From Rhodococcus qingshengii (GTDB taxonomy: Bacteria > Actinomycetota > Actinomycetes > Mycobacteriales > Mycobacteriaceae), in assembly GCF_021025955.1 (NCBI RefSeq), contig NZ_JAJNCL010000009.1, forward strand, positions 186,001 to 250,000: a stretch of DNA of 64,000 bases, read 5' to 3'. A model generated the notes under the pieces. The model was not told where the DNA came from. It did no database searches and saw only the letters and a program-made list of their open reading frames with translations. Shown piece after piece: positions 1-7,880 of this stretch. Made by a program: the position numbers and the translations under genes. Position 1 is the first letter of the stretch, and every line of letters begins with the position of its first letter.

Positions 1-398
1 ACGGTGACCCATCGCGCACACCCACGGTCGCGACTGATCCCGCGTATCTGAACCACCGCACCAGCCATGAACGCCGCGGACATCACGACCGCAGTGATGT
101 TCCACCGCAGCAGGTCCGGCCACCAGTGGCCCATCAGGCCCATCGGAATCTGGACGGCCGCCGTCAACGGGGTGAACACGAATCCGATCGCCGCGAAGTG
201 CGGATCACGGCTGAGCAGCATTGCCGACACCGCGGCAACACGGCTGAGCGAGTCGGTGAAGATGAAGCCGATGCCGGCGTTCATCCACACACCCAACGCG
301 GTGTAGATCGCGAAGAGGACAACAAACATCCGCCAGGGCTTGCGGCCCGGCAGGTCGTGGACCGCGACGGACGGGGCCGGGCGATCGGTGACGGTCAC
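1..398 (-). CDS. Membrane protein of an envelope polysaccharide operon, cut by the window edge
   Basis: Only the first 132 codons are present; the gene runs off the left edge. The GTG start at 398 overlaps the TGA of the BcsB-like gene (GTGA), so the two are probably translationally coupled. The N-terminus is short and hydrophilic, followed by a hydrophobic segment (about residues 22-40) and an SRDPH-AAIGF stretch with further hydrophobic segments. This layout resembles actinobacterial integral-membrane glycosyltransferase-like proteins, but no catalytic motif is visible in the part present. The role in exopolysaccharide export is inferred from its neighbour only. Confidence 0.6.
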   Translation of the reverse strand, partial: MTVTDRPAPSVAVHDLPGRKPWRMFVVLFAIYTALGVWMNAGIGFIFTDSLSRVAAVSAMLLSRDPHFAAIGFVFTPLTAAVQIPMGLMGHWWPDLLRWNITAVVMSAAFMAGAVVQIRGISRDRGCARWVT

Positions 399-2356
399 TG
401 TCCTCTACGCCTCGTCACGAGCACACCGCCGACGGCCACAGCGATCAGAACCACGGTCCCGAATCCGATCCAGCCGATCGTGACTGCACTCGGGCCGGTC
501 TCTTCTTCGGCGGATGTCGCAGTGCCCAACGGTGCGACGTTGACTCCGATGTCGAACGGCTCGCCGCCCGCAGGCGCCACCAGTAGATCGCCCGTCAGTT
601 CTGCGAATCTGTCCTTCCCACCTTCCAACCAGTTGAGCAGAGCGTCGGCGTCGGCCGCATTACCTTCAGACGTCAGTGCTACCACTTCGTTATGCGAACC
701 CGAAACCACCTGCAAGGCACCGTATTGCCCACCGAATTCCAGGCCTTGCAAGCGCAGGAGCCCTTGATCTGCCGTGTCCATGGGTAGAGCAACCGGAGTG
801 GGCAGGGTTCCGTCCGCCGCGATCAACAACGCCGGCAGCGAACTGGTCGCGGCGTCGCCGAACGGGAGTACACGCGGTTGCATCGGCAGGTAGCTCAACC
901 GCTGCATCGCGACAACGAGGCGCTGAGCCCGAATGAGATCTGCAAAATCACCTCGACTCAAACCGACGTCGAGCGTGGGCAGCATCGACTGCGGCAAGGC
1001 CTGGAATCCTCCTGGCGTCGGCGGAAATCCGGTAGAGGAGGTGATGGTGCTTGCCGGATCGACGGTGAGGGAAGAAGGACTACTCGTGCCGCACTGAAAG
1101 TCGCCAGTCACGTCCATCGAGACCTCGAACGTCAAATCGCGCCGCAGGAGTTCGTTCGGAACATCGACCCCGATGTCGAAGTGCCCGGTCTCGTTCACCG
1201 TTTGCGAGGCAAGCCTCGTATCCCCGAGCGAGATCGAAAGCTCTCCGTTGCGCGAATTAGGCAGCGGCACATAGGAACCGATCATTCTTACCGACACGTC
1301 TTTCATCGGACGCCCCAACTGCGATTGACTGAACGGAACGTCGACCTCGATGTGATTGAGACCGGAGGCCGTCAACGTTCCGAGCTTCAGTTGACCGACG
1401 GTGATCGCGTCCTGGGAAATCTGTGCGACTGTGTTGTCCGGCGACGCCAGCGCTCTGCTGGCCGCCCAGTAGCCGTCGAAGTTCGCCGCCAAGAGACTGA
1501 CCTGAGGGACGAGGGTCTTGTCGTCCCCCGAAATCCGCAGCACGGGTGAACCATTGGGAGTCGCCGCAAGATCGATTCCGGCGTCCCCGCTGTTGCCGAG
1601 CACGACAGCTCGCTCGAACAGTCCAGGCTCGGCGGACGGTAGGCTCTGGCCGTTCGGCAGCTGTTCCACCACCACGGCGTCGGGCTGACTTCCGTACTTG
1701 TTGACAATCGCTGCACTCAGTTGCAAAGCCGCACTCTGCTGCGACCCCGACGAGCCGTCCGTAACGTAGATGGTTGCCTTCCTCAAAATCGGAGGAAAGA
1801 ACGTCGCCACAGTTCTCGGCTGCTGCTCGGTACCGTCGTAGGCGACAAAGGCATCCCTCAGCGCGAGGGGCTGGTATCTCGTTCGGTCGTAGCAACGGTC
1901 GTCGACGGGAACGAGGTGAGCGATCATCGACACGGTCACGCTACGGTCGACTACTTCGAGCCCTTGCAACGGAACCGAAATCGGTAGACCGGTTCCGGCT
2001 TGACCTGCGTCGAAATCGACGCGGCTCACCAGCCGGCCGTCGGCAGTCACTTCGAGCCAACCCCGACTGAAGTCGGTCGGAGCGGTCAGGATGCCGGTCA
2101 CGGCAGTTGCGGTCAGTCCGTCCGGCACCGGCACGGTCACCAACACGGGCGCGTCATCGGAGGAGAACACGATGTCTGTTCCCCGCCCGAGTTCAGTGAA
2201 GGAGATCGGGGTTGTCGCGCCAGCGGCCACCGAAGTGTCGGAGTCGTCCTCGAAATCCTGGGCCGAGGCCACACTGCCGAGCGGAAGTAATACAGCCACC
2301 GCGACAGCCACCGGCATTGCCAGCGCGCGCGTCAGCCAGGTTCGAGTGTGGCCCAT
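395..2356 (-). CDS. BcsB-like secreted, membrane-anchored protein (cellulose synthase regulatory subunit-like)
   Basis: A 653-residue protein with a Sec signal peptide (hydrophobic core then an ASAQ cleavage region) and a single C-terminal transmembrane helix followed by a positive tail (RRRGQ). This is the topology of BcsB, the periplasmic, membrane-anchored partner of bacterial cellulose synthase. The middle of the protein has paired beta-rich modules and a DRCYD motif, as I recall for actinobacterial BcsB-like proteins. The start at 2356 follows GAGGAG with eight-base spacing and gives the better signal peptide than the upstream in-frame ATG at 2392. It is first in a minus-strand operon continuing past the window edge. 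The family assignment is by architecture and could be wrong in detail. Confidence 0.6.
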   Translation of the reverse strand: MGHTRTWLTRALAMPVAVAVAVLLPLGSVASAQDFEDDSDTSVAAGATTPISFTELGRGTDIVFSSDDAPVLVTVPVPDGLTATAVTGILTAPTDFSRGWLEVTADGRLVSRVDFDAGQAGTGLPISVPLQGLEVVDRSVTVSMIAHLVPVDDRCYDRTRYQPLALRDAFVAYDGTEQQPRTVATFFPPILRKATIYVTDGSSGSQQSAALQLSAAIVNKYGSQPDAVVVEQLPNGQSLPSAEPGLFERAVVLGNSGDAGIDLAATPNGSPVLRISGDDKTLVPQVSLLAANFDGYWAASRALASPDNTVAQISQDAITVGQLKLGTLTASGLNHIEVDVPFSQSQLGRPMKDVSVRMIGSYVPLPNSRNGELSISLGDTRLASQTVNETGHFDIGVDVPNELLRRDLTFEVSMDVTGDFQCGTSSPSSLTVDPASTITSSTGFPPTPGGFQALPQSMLPTLDVGLSRGDFADLIRAQRLVVAMQRLSYLPMQPRVLPFGDAATSSLPALLIAADGTLPTPVALPMDTADQGLLRLQGLEFGGQYGALQVVSGSHNEVVALTSEGNAADADALLNWLEGGKDRFAELTGDLLVAPAGGEPFDIGVNVAPLGTATSAEEETGPSAVTIGWIGFGTVVLIAVAVGGVLVTRRRGQ

Positions 2357-2661
2357 CAGTGTGTCTCCTCGACATCTTTTGTTTCCGCGCAATCACCAAA
2401 CACAAATCATGAGTAGCAATCTCGCCAGTTCGCGACGGTCCCAGGTCCGATCGCACCGTTACGGACAAACAAACCATAACGACCAATTTATGTGTTTGGC
2501 TAATTATCCCGACGGGCGAGACTTTTGTTACGGCGCGTCACATGATTAGCAATCACCGCCACTGGGAAGCCGAAAGAATCCGCACGAAAGCCAGTCCATA
2601 CGCCTGAACGTCCGTCCAGTTTAAGCGATTCGCAGGCGGAAAGTTCTCAGATAAGGATGCC
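2357..2661. other. Divergent intergenic region
   Basis: About 305 bases lie between the divergent BcsB-like gene and the gene at 2662. The stretch is AT-richer than its surroundings (for example around 2465-2545), as expected for promoters read in both directions. I see no gene, RNA or strong inverted repeat in it. Confidence 0.5.
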
Positions 2662-3384
2662 GTGACGATCAATTCGATCATTCCCGTCGGCAAGAACGCG
2701 ATCGGAACACTGATCGGCGCACCGTTCCAATTCGCATCATCGCTGCGCATGGCCAGGGCTTTCCACCCTTACGGGCTCGAACTGAAGGGAACATTGAAAC
2801 CGGCCACTCCCTGGTGGCCGGTATCGGAATCGTCGACGATTACCGTCAGCGCTCGAATGTCGAAGGCACTAGGAACACCGGGGGACCTACCAGACGTACT
2901 CGGCCTGGCTCTTCGATTGCATGATGTCGGCGCCGATGAAATCCCGTGGGACATTCTTCTCGCAACATCAGGACTTTCTACCTTCTCGAAAATGTTTCCC
3001 GCTCCGGCATTCTCATGGAACGGCGCGAGATACAGCACACTGGTTCCTTACTCACGCGCGGGCGGCGCCGCAGCGTGGCTGATCGTGACACCGCGCGGCG
3101 TCCACCCGACCGGCACTTCACTGCCCGCACTGAAGGCGGCCGTCGATCATTCCCCTCTGCACTTCTCCGTCTACCTAGCGAGAATTCAACGTCAGTTGAT
3201 TCCGATCGGACACCTCTGCCTCGACGAAGTCGCGGACCACCCGGATTGCCTCCAGCCGTCCTTCGATCCGATTCTGAACAGGCCGACCCACATGCGCATG
3301 CTTCCGGAGTGGCTCGCGGAAACGCGGAAGTTCGCGTATCGCGGCAGCCGCAACGGTCGAGGAGACACAAAAAAGCGCGGTTGA
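2662..3384 (+). CDS. Conserved hypothetical protein, catalase-superfamily-like
   Basis: 240 residues starting at GTG, with an AAGGA-like site just upstream. No signal peptide or membrane helix. The early AFHPYGLELKGTL and LGTPGDLPDVLGLALRL stretches recall a short actinobacterial family distantly related to the catalase fold and often annotated as phosphodiesterase, but I cannot see a certain haem-ligand or catalytic motif. It stands alone, with its stop 34 bases from the convergent CsbD gene, so it is probably a single-gene unit. Function unknown. Confidence 0.6.
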   Translation: MTINSIIPVGKNAIGTLIGAPFQFASSLRMARAFHPYGLELKGTLKPATPWWPVSESSTITVSARMSKALGTPGDLPDVLGLALRLHDVGADEIPWDILLATSGLSTFSKMFPAPAFSWNGARYSTLVPYSRAGGAAAWLIVTPRGVHPTGTSLPALKAAVDHSPLHFSVYLARIQRQLIPIGHLCLDEVADHPDCLQPSFDPILNRPTHMRMLPEWLAETRKFAYRGSRNGRGDTKKRG

Positions 3385-3417
3385 CCGAACTTGCCGATCA
3401 ACCGCGCCGAAGCTCAC

Positions 3418-3615
3418 TCAGCTGGTGAACTTGTCCTTGATATCCGAGACCTTGTCACTGACAGCGTCTCCGGCCTTCTTGACCTTTGCCTCGCCCTGAT
3501 CGGCAACACCTTCGGCCGCCAGATCATCGTTGCCCGTGGCATTCCCGAACTTTTCCTTCGCCTCGCCGATGAGATCCTCAGCGCGGTGCTTTGCCTTGTC
3601 GATGAAGTCAGACAT
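3418..3615 (-). CDS. CsbD-family stress protein
   Basis: 65 residues, highly charged and helical, starting with the typical DKAKHRAEDLIGEAKEKFG CsbD signature. CsbD-like proteins are small cytosolic proteins of unknown biochemistry induced by general stress sigma factors. An AAGGAG site lies seven to eight bases upstream of the ATG. It follows the GlsB-type membrane gene on the same strand after a 79-base gap, so the two probably form one stress operon. Confidence 0.9.
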   Translation of the reverse strand: MSDFIDKAKHRAEDLIGEAKEKFGNATGNDDLAAEGVADQGEAKVKKAGDAVSDKVSDIKDKFTS

Positions 3616-3694
3616 GTGTTTCTCCTTCTAGGATTCGGCCGTGGGATTCGGTCGTGTATTCAGTCGAACTCGAACAGCGTGTAATAGATGCGGG

Positions 3695-3958
3695 TCAGCG
3701 TTTTCCGGTGACTGCCTTGACCAGGAACAGCAAGATGACGGCACCGAGCAGGCAGGTGAGGAAGCTGAAGATCCAGCCCGCACCCTCGACATCGAAACCG
3801 AAGACCCGTAGCAGGAAGCCACCGATCAGGCCGCCGATGACACCGACCACGATGTTGAGGAGAATTCCCTGCTGGGCATCGGTTTTCATGATCTTACTGC
3901 CGATCCAACCCGCCAGTCCACCGATGATGATCCAGGCGATGATTCCGAGTGAGAGCAT
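3695..3958 (-). CDS. GlsB/YeaQ/YmgE-family membrane protein
   Basis: 87 residues with three hydrophobic segments and the family pattern IIGGLAGWIGSKIM, then a glycine-rich GVIGGLIGGFLL. These small stress-related membrane proteins are often labelled transglycosylase-associated, although an enzymatic role is unproven. The ATG at 3958 is preceded by AAGGAG at seven bases, so the longer in-frame reading up to 4036 is not needed. It lies upstream of the csbD-like gene in the same orientation. Confidence 0.88.
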   Translation of the reverse strand: MLSLGIIAWIIIGGLAGWIGSKIMKTDAQQGILLNIVVGVIGGLIGGFLLRVFGFDVEGAGWIFSFLTCLLGAVILLFLVKAVTGKR

Positions 3959-4052
3959 TGTGACTCCTTGAGGTAAGGGACGGCGCAATGAGAGACTGCC
4001 GGCGAAGGGAGAGTTCCACGCGATCGGCCCGCGCAACTAGACCGTGATCGCG

Positions 4053-4072
4053 GGTTGTGTTTGCACACAACC
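4053..4072. promoter_or_regulatory. 8-bp perfect inverted repeat upstream of the GlsB/CsbD operon
   Basis: GGTTGTGT, a four-base TTGC spacer, then ACACAACC. It lies about 95 bases upstream of the GlsB-type start codon, in the gap separating that operon from the Asp23 operon. It could be a regulator site for the downstream operon or the end of the upstream one; no T-run follows, so a simple terminator is less likely. Confidence 0.4.
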
Positions 4073-4177
4073 GGATTCTCCGCCGCACGACGCGGGGGAT
4101 CGTGCACTCGGTAGCAGCCACATTGTCTGCTTACCTTTCTATCAGGTGGTCACGACAGAACCAAAACGACTGGCTAT

Positions 4178-4384
4178 TCAACACATACGACGAACAACAC
4201 TCACCGACCCACACATGATCAGCGTCACGACGATTGCGATCACCGTCGATGTCGCAGTCGCCACGAGAACCGTGACACAAAGTGCCACAGCAACATCCAT
4301 GATTCTGTGCACAATGGGGAGGTCTACCAATACCCGGTCGTCAGGTGGCTCAAACCTCGATTGATCAGAGAGTTCTCGGCTCAT
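4178..4384 (-). CDS. Possible small single-pass membrane protein at the end of the Asp23 operon
   Basis: 68 residues. The ATG lies inside the last 20 bases of the preceding gene, which fits the overlap pattern of this whole operon. It has one long hydrophobic stretch (about residues 30-60) and short charged ends. No ribosome-binding site of its own is apparent, so expression would rely on coupling. I do not recognise the family, and it may be a chance reading frame. Confidence 0.4.
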   Translation of the reverse strand: MSRELSDQSRFEPPDDRVLVDLPIVHRIMDVAVALCVTVLVATATSTVIAIVVTLIMCGSVSVVRRMC

Positions 4385-4949
4385 CGTGTTTCGTACTTTT
4401 CACGGCGATGCGAATTCTGGTCGCGACGGACGAATCGCCGACTACCGCCTGGACTTGATCGCCTGTGTTGGCAACCCGAGAAACCAACTCGGGCAGCGTT
4501 TCCGATCCGGATACGACGCTCCGTCTCAAGGTCACCCGCAAATCGATTGTTCGAACTCCGCGGTCGACCAACGCTTTTCCTCGGACACCCGATACTTCGT
4601 CGAAGTCCTCCAATGATGCAGTCACTCCTTCGGCGACCGCACCCAGATCCGCGGTGATCGAATTGTGAGAGTTCGACCCCGGAACCGTGATCTCCTTCAC
4701 CCGCCGAAGCGGCACATGAGAGATCAACCACCGCAACGCGAGGAGGGCAAGCAGAACTCCCCCTACCCCGACGGCCCATGGCCACCACGAGCGGTCGCCG
4801 AGATCTTCAGCCCACGGGATGTCGATTCGCGCCGGCAGATCCTTGATCACGTCGAGATTCCAGAGGATCGCTGCGACTCCCAGCGCTATCGCGAGTAGTC
4901 CTGCGATGCACGTCGCCACGCGATCTATCACCGTCGCCGTTCGGGTCAT
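4365..4949 (-). CDS. AmaP/DUF6286-like membrane protein of the Asp23 operon
   Basis: 194 residues with two N-terminal transmembrane helices (about 12-34 and 58-78) and a C-terminal cytosolic domain of about 110 residues predicted to carry alternating beta strands. It matches the general layout of AmaP, the membrane anchor that recruits Asp23 to the envelope in Gram-positive bacteria. Its ATG overlaps the stop of the preceding homologous-looking gene by four bases. The arrangement says it is the second of two anchors for the Asp23-type proteins encoded upstream. The exact domain name is inferred. Confidence 0.7.
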   Translation of the reverse strand: MTRTATVIDRVATCIAGLLAIALGVAAILWNLDVIKDLPARIDIPWAEDLGDRSWWPWAVGVGGVLLALLALRWLISHVPLRRVKEITVPGSNSHNSITADLGAVAEGVTASLEDFDEVSGVRGKALVDRGVRTIDLRVTLRRSVVSGSETLPELVSRVANTGDQVQAVVGDSSVATRIRIAVKSTKHDEPRTL

Positions 4950-5515
4950 GATCTTTCCCCCGTCTGGATGCGAATCTTGATTCGAGGGGACGGTGACAAC
5001 GTCTGGGCCAAGTTCCCCAGCACGGCACGGATTTCCGATTCCGCGGTCGCGGCACCATCGGGCGTGACCGAGGCCTTCACTTCGAGCTTGCGCCGAGTCG
5101 CGTGTGACGAAGCGGAGCGAACATTAGTCAGCGACTCGACGCGTACCGACGCTATCGCTGCTACATCGGCGGGATCGATCCACGTGTCAACGACTCCGAC
5201 CAAGGCATTGGCAGTTTTTCGCCGCGGTTTGAATCCGAGGATCACGAACCACAGGCCGAGGACGACGGCTGCGATTCCGGCCGGCAACATCCAACCCTGG
5301 TAGGCGAGCCCGTCCACATATTCGAAAGCCCCTGATATCCAATGCGACCCAGTGATCGCGCCTAGGTCCACAAGGGCGTCTCGAATCCCGACCACGCCGA
5401 GCGCAAGTACCGCCGCTGCGATCAGAAATCCGGTGAACGCCGACCCTGGCGTCGCCAAAGGAACCGGAGCCGCAACCCTCGAGGCGGTAGGTAGTACGAC
5501 CTTGTCCGAAGTCAT
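4946..5515 (-). CDS. DUF6286-like membrane protein of the Asp23 operon
   Basis: 189 residues. Two hydrophobic helices (about 28-50 and 74-92) flank a short external loop, followed by an RRK stop-transfer patch and a C-terminal beta-rich domain (about 105-189). Same architecture as the next gene, so the pair probably arose by duplication. It overlaps both neighbours by four bases. Likely role: anchoring or spacing Asp23-family proteins at the membrane (inference from operon context). Confidence 0.7.
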   Translation of the reverse strand: MTSDKVVLPTASRVAAPVPLATPGSAFTGFLIAAAVLALGVVGIRDALVDLGAITGSHWISGAFEYVDGLAYQGWMLPAGIAAVVLGLWFVILGFKPRRKTANALVGVVDTWIDPADVAAIASVRVESLTNVRSASSHATRRKLEVKASVTPDGAATAESEIRAVLGNLAQTLSPSPRIKIRIQTGERS

Positions 5516-5901
5516 TGCACTTTCCTTCCCGCATCACCCTTGGTCGATGCCGGGAGAACGCTCACGATCGAGACGTCCACGCCGTCTACGTCCAATCCCG
5601 AGACCGATTCCAACTGGGCCCTCACGTTGTCTCGCACCGCGGTGCCGATGACCGACAAGGATCCGGGCCACTCGATCGCGATGTCCACCTTGGCTCGTAC
5701 CCGCCTGCCGGACACCAGCACTCGCGCCCTCGGCAATTCACGCCCGGTCAGTTTGTCCATGCCGCCGGCGTGGTGACGCACCCCCGGCGTTCCGCGAGTC
5801 GCCTCGAGCACCAACTTCTGCGCGACTCTGTCTCGAATCGTCAGTGATCCGCGTTCGCCCGGCTCGCCAAGCACAGACTCCGGCAGAGCTGTCTCAGCCA
5901 C
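5512..5901 (-). CDS. Asp23/Gls24-family envelope stress protein
   Basis: 129 residues, GTG start. It has the Asp23 pattern: an N-terminal RDRVAQKLVLEA helix, a GVRHHAGG turn, then alternating strands with KVDIAIEWPGSL and a final VDGVDVSIVSV strand. Asp23 proteins are abundant cytosolic proteins that bind membrane partners and protect against envelope stress. Third Asp23-type gene of the operon; it overlaps the small gene upstream by eight bases and the membrane gene downstream by four. Confidence 0.85.
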   Translation of the reverse strand: MAETALPESVLGEPGERGSLTIRDRVAQKLVLEATRGTPGVRHHAGGMDKLTGRELPRARVLVSGRRVRAKVDIAIEWPGSLSVIGTAVRDNVRAQLESVSGLDVDGVDVSIVSVLPASTKGDAGRKVQ

Positions 5902-6073
5902 GACCGCGACCCTTCAGCATCACACCGAGATCGAACTCACCGTCACGCTGACCACCGACGAGGTAACCGACCACGCCGAGAACCAGCGCGATGAGGAATC
6001 CGGTGAAACCGCCTGCAGCAGCTGCGACTCCGAGAAGTAGTCCTGCCAGAAGGCCGACAGTCGAGGTGGTCAT
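5894..6073 (-). CDS. Small DUF2273-like membrane protein
   Basis: 59 residues, almost all in two hydrophobic helices rich in Gly, Ala and Leu (about 6-24 and 26-42), ending in a short basic tail KGRGRG. The ATG at 6073 is preceded by GGAGG at eight bases. Small two-helix proteins of this kind (DUF2273) accompany Asp23 genes in Firmicutes and actinobacteria, which supports the call despite the short length. Its last eight bases overlap the next asp23-like gene. Confidence 0.75.
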   Translation of the reverse strand: MTTSTVGLLAGLLLGVAAAAGGFTGFLIALVLGVVGYLVGGQRDGEFDLGVMLKGRGRG

Positions 6074-6111
6074 GTGAATCCTCCGTTGTGGATGATGTTC
6101 AAATGTGCGAG

Positions 6112-6378
6112 TCAGATCTCGGTATAGGTCTTGGCGCCCGGTAGCCGAGCGCGCACCCGGGTGTACTGGGCCCGAACGGGTCTGACTATCTGTCGCATCG
6201 TGCCGCGCAGCGTCGGACGGACACCCACATCGATCGGGGATGCGAAGTCCCGGTCGATGCGTTCGAGCGCTCTATTGAGCGCGTCGGCTGATCCCCCAGC
6301 ATCGGGGTGGTGCTTCCTGATCGCCGCTCTTCGTGCAGAACGGCGATCAGGCTCTGTACCGCGGGAACGCTCAGGCAT
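6112..6378 (-). CDS. Small basic protein with a J-domain-like HPDAGG motif
   Basis: 88 residues, very basic. Near residue 23 it has HHPDAGGSADALN, which resembles the HPD loop of DnaJ J-domains followed by the usual nearby helix, but the rest of a J-domain (about 70 residues) is incomplete. The ATG sits eight bases inside the end of the upstream asp23-like gene, so it belongs to the operon. It might tether DnaK to the Asp23 assembly, or the HPD could be coincidental. Confidence 0.6.
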   Translation of the reverse strand: MPERSRGTEPDRRSARRAAIRKHHPDAGGSADALNRALERIDRDFASPIDVGVRPTLRGTMRQIVRPVRAQYTRVRARLPGAKTYTEI

Positions 6379-6655
6379 TGTGCGGGCGGCCTACTACGTC
6401 TTCCACTGTCACGTTCACGGGGCCGGAAATGAGTCCCGAAATGGCTTGGCGGATGCGTAAAGCGGTCTCTCGAACGGCGGCGTCGGCGAAGATGCAGACG
6501 TGGACGTCGGTCGACGACTCCATCACCCGCACGCCGACGACACGACGACCGGGAAGGTAGGTGCCGACCTCGCCGAACATTCCGGCATGAAGTGATGCGA
6601 CGCCGGGTACAGCCGTCACGGCCTCAGCGACGGTGTCAGCGATTTCGGAACTCAC
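6371..6655 (-). CDS. Asp23/Gls24-related protein (short)
   Basis: 94 residues, GTG start overlapping the previous stop (GTGA). The sequence follows the Asp23 core: IADTVAEAVTAVPGVASLHAG-type helix-turn, a YLPGRRVVGVRV strand pair and a C-terminal VNVTVEDVVG strand. It is shorter than the other two family members here because it lacks an N-terminal extension. Probably forms mixed assemblies with them (inference). Confidence 0.75.
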   Translation of the reverse strand: MSSEIADTVAEAVTAVPGVASLHAGMFGEVGTYLPGRRVVGVRVMESSTDVHVCIFADAAVRETALRIRQAISGLISGPVNVTVEDVVGRPHNA

Positions 6656-7116
6656 TGCACCCGGGTCGTCTTGGGCTCGCCAGCTTCGTCGTCGCTGCCC
6701 TCGTCGAGGTGAACGTCGTGAACCGTGATGTTCACCTCGGTCACTTCGAGACCTGTCATCCGTTCGAGCGCTGCGATGACGTTGCGGCGAATGCCGGTGG
6801 CCAGGTCCGCGAGTGATACGCCGTACTCGGCCACGATGTCGATGTCCACCGCTGCCTGCTTTTCGCCGACCTCGACCGATACTCCCTGGGAGTGGTTGAC
6901 ACTCGCGCCGGGAATCCGCTCGCGCAGTGCCCCGACGACCCGGGATGCTCCGCCGCCGACGTCGTACACACCGCTCACCTCTCTGGTGGCAATGCCGGCA
7001 ATCTTCGAGACAACGGTGTCGGCGATCGACGTCTTTCCTTGCGAGCTCACCAGAGCCGAGTCATTCGATGATGCAACATCCTTCGTAGATGCTGTCGCAA
7101 CCTGCGTGCTGACCAT
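6652..7116 (-). CDS. Asp23/Gls24-family envelope stress protein, first gene of the operon
   Basis: 154 residues. The Asp23 core runs from about residue 28: TSIADTVVSKIAGIATREV, then VGALRERIP, a VDIDIVAEYGVSL strand and a final EVNITVHDVHL strand, followed by an acidic tail. AGGAGG is only two bases from the ATG at 7122 but eight from the ATG at 7116, so the second is the better start. It is first of seven or eight overlapping genes and is divergent from the ECF sigma gene at 7302. Confidence 0.87.
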   Translation of the reverse strand: MVSTQVATASTKDVASSNDSALVSSQGKTSIADTVVSKIAGIATREVSGVYDVGGGASRVVGALRERIPGASVNHSQGVSVEVGEKQAAVDIDIVAEYGVSLADLATGIRRNVIAALERMTGLEVTEVNITVHDVHLDEGSDDEAGEPKTTRVQ

Positions 7117-7214
7117 TGTCATCTCCTCCTGTTGATCGATCTACCTGTGTAGTCGTGACTCGAAGGCAAAACCGAATGCCCGAGTCGGGTGACGTGCATC
7201 ACTGACATTTATTA

Positions 7215-7229
7215 GTTACGGTCCGTAAC
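7215..7229. promoter_or_regulatory. Palindrome between the Asp23 operon and the ECF sigma gene
   Basis: GTTACGG-T-CCGTAAC: perfect seven-base arms around one central base, 73 bases before the sigma start and about 100 from the Asp23 start. Its place in the shared promoter region suggests a binding site for a dimeric regulator controlling one or both transcripts. No cognate protein can be named from sequence alone. Confidence 0.5.
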
Positions 7230-7301
7230 ATCCAACGCTCCGGCCGGACGAACAATCTTCGAACGCAGCCGAGTTTCCGCATTTCTGCGAGAGGAGCGAC
7301 T

Positions 7302-7880
7302 GTGGCGTTACCGCACACACAGGGGCTCACGGGAGCGCCTGACGGCCTGGACACCGCGACAGTGGACGCTGCGATACTCGGCGACCGACAAGCATTCGAG
7401 TCGCTGGTGCACCACTACGGACCAGCGCTCCACCGCTATGCACGTCGGATGCTCGCGGACGAAGGCGACATTCTCGAAGTAGTTCAGGACACCTTCGTGG
7501 CCGCGTGGCGTCAACTCGATTCGTTTCGTGGTGAATCGTCGATGCGAACATGGCTTTTCGTGATCTGTTCCCGAAAGATCGTGGACAGCTACCGAATCAA
7601 GAGAGCTCAACCGATCGACGACAAGCTGCTCGACCCTCTTGTACCGTCTCCCGAGGCCGGTCCATTCGACACGACCTCGAACTCCGCCTTCCTGGAGGCG
7701 CTGGAGGAAGCGTTGGGGGAATTGCCTTATCGCCAGCGTGCGGCCTGGACGCTGCGAGAGGTGGAGATGCTCACGTTCGTTCAAATCGGAAAGATTCTAA
7801 GACTCACTCCGGATGCGGTGCGTGGGCATCACCACCGTGCACGGGCTAACCTGAGTGAACGAATGACGAGGTGGCGATGA
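7302..7880 (+). CDS. ECF-type RNA polymerase sigma factor
   Basis: 192 residues, GTG start after a GAGAGGAG site. Region 2 (about 28-95) includes HRYARRMLADEGD and VVQDTFVAAWRQLDSFRGES; region 4 (about 130-190) has ELPYRQRAAWTLREVEMLTF and the helix-turn-helix VQIGKILRLTPDAVRGHHHRAR. It should direct polymerase to a small stress regulon. The next gene overlaps its stop (ATGA), the position usually held by an anti-sigma factor, but that gene looks Asp23-like. The divergent Asp23 operon is a likely target. Confidence 0.93.
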   Translation: MALPHTQGLTGAPDGLDTATVDAAILGDRQAFESLVHHYGPALHRYARRMLADEGDILEVVQDTFVAAWRQLDSFRGESSMRTWLFVICSRKIVDSYRIKRAQPIDDKLLDPLVPSPEAGPFDTTSNSAFLEALEEALGELPYRQRAAWTLREVEMLTFVQIGKILRLTPDAVRGHHHRARANLSERMTRWR

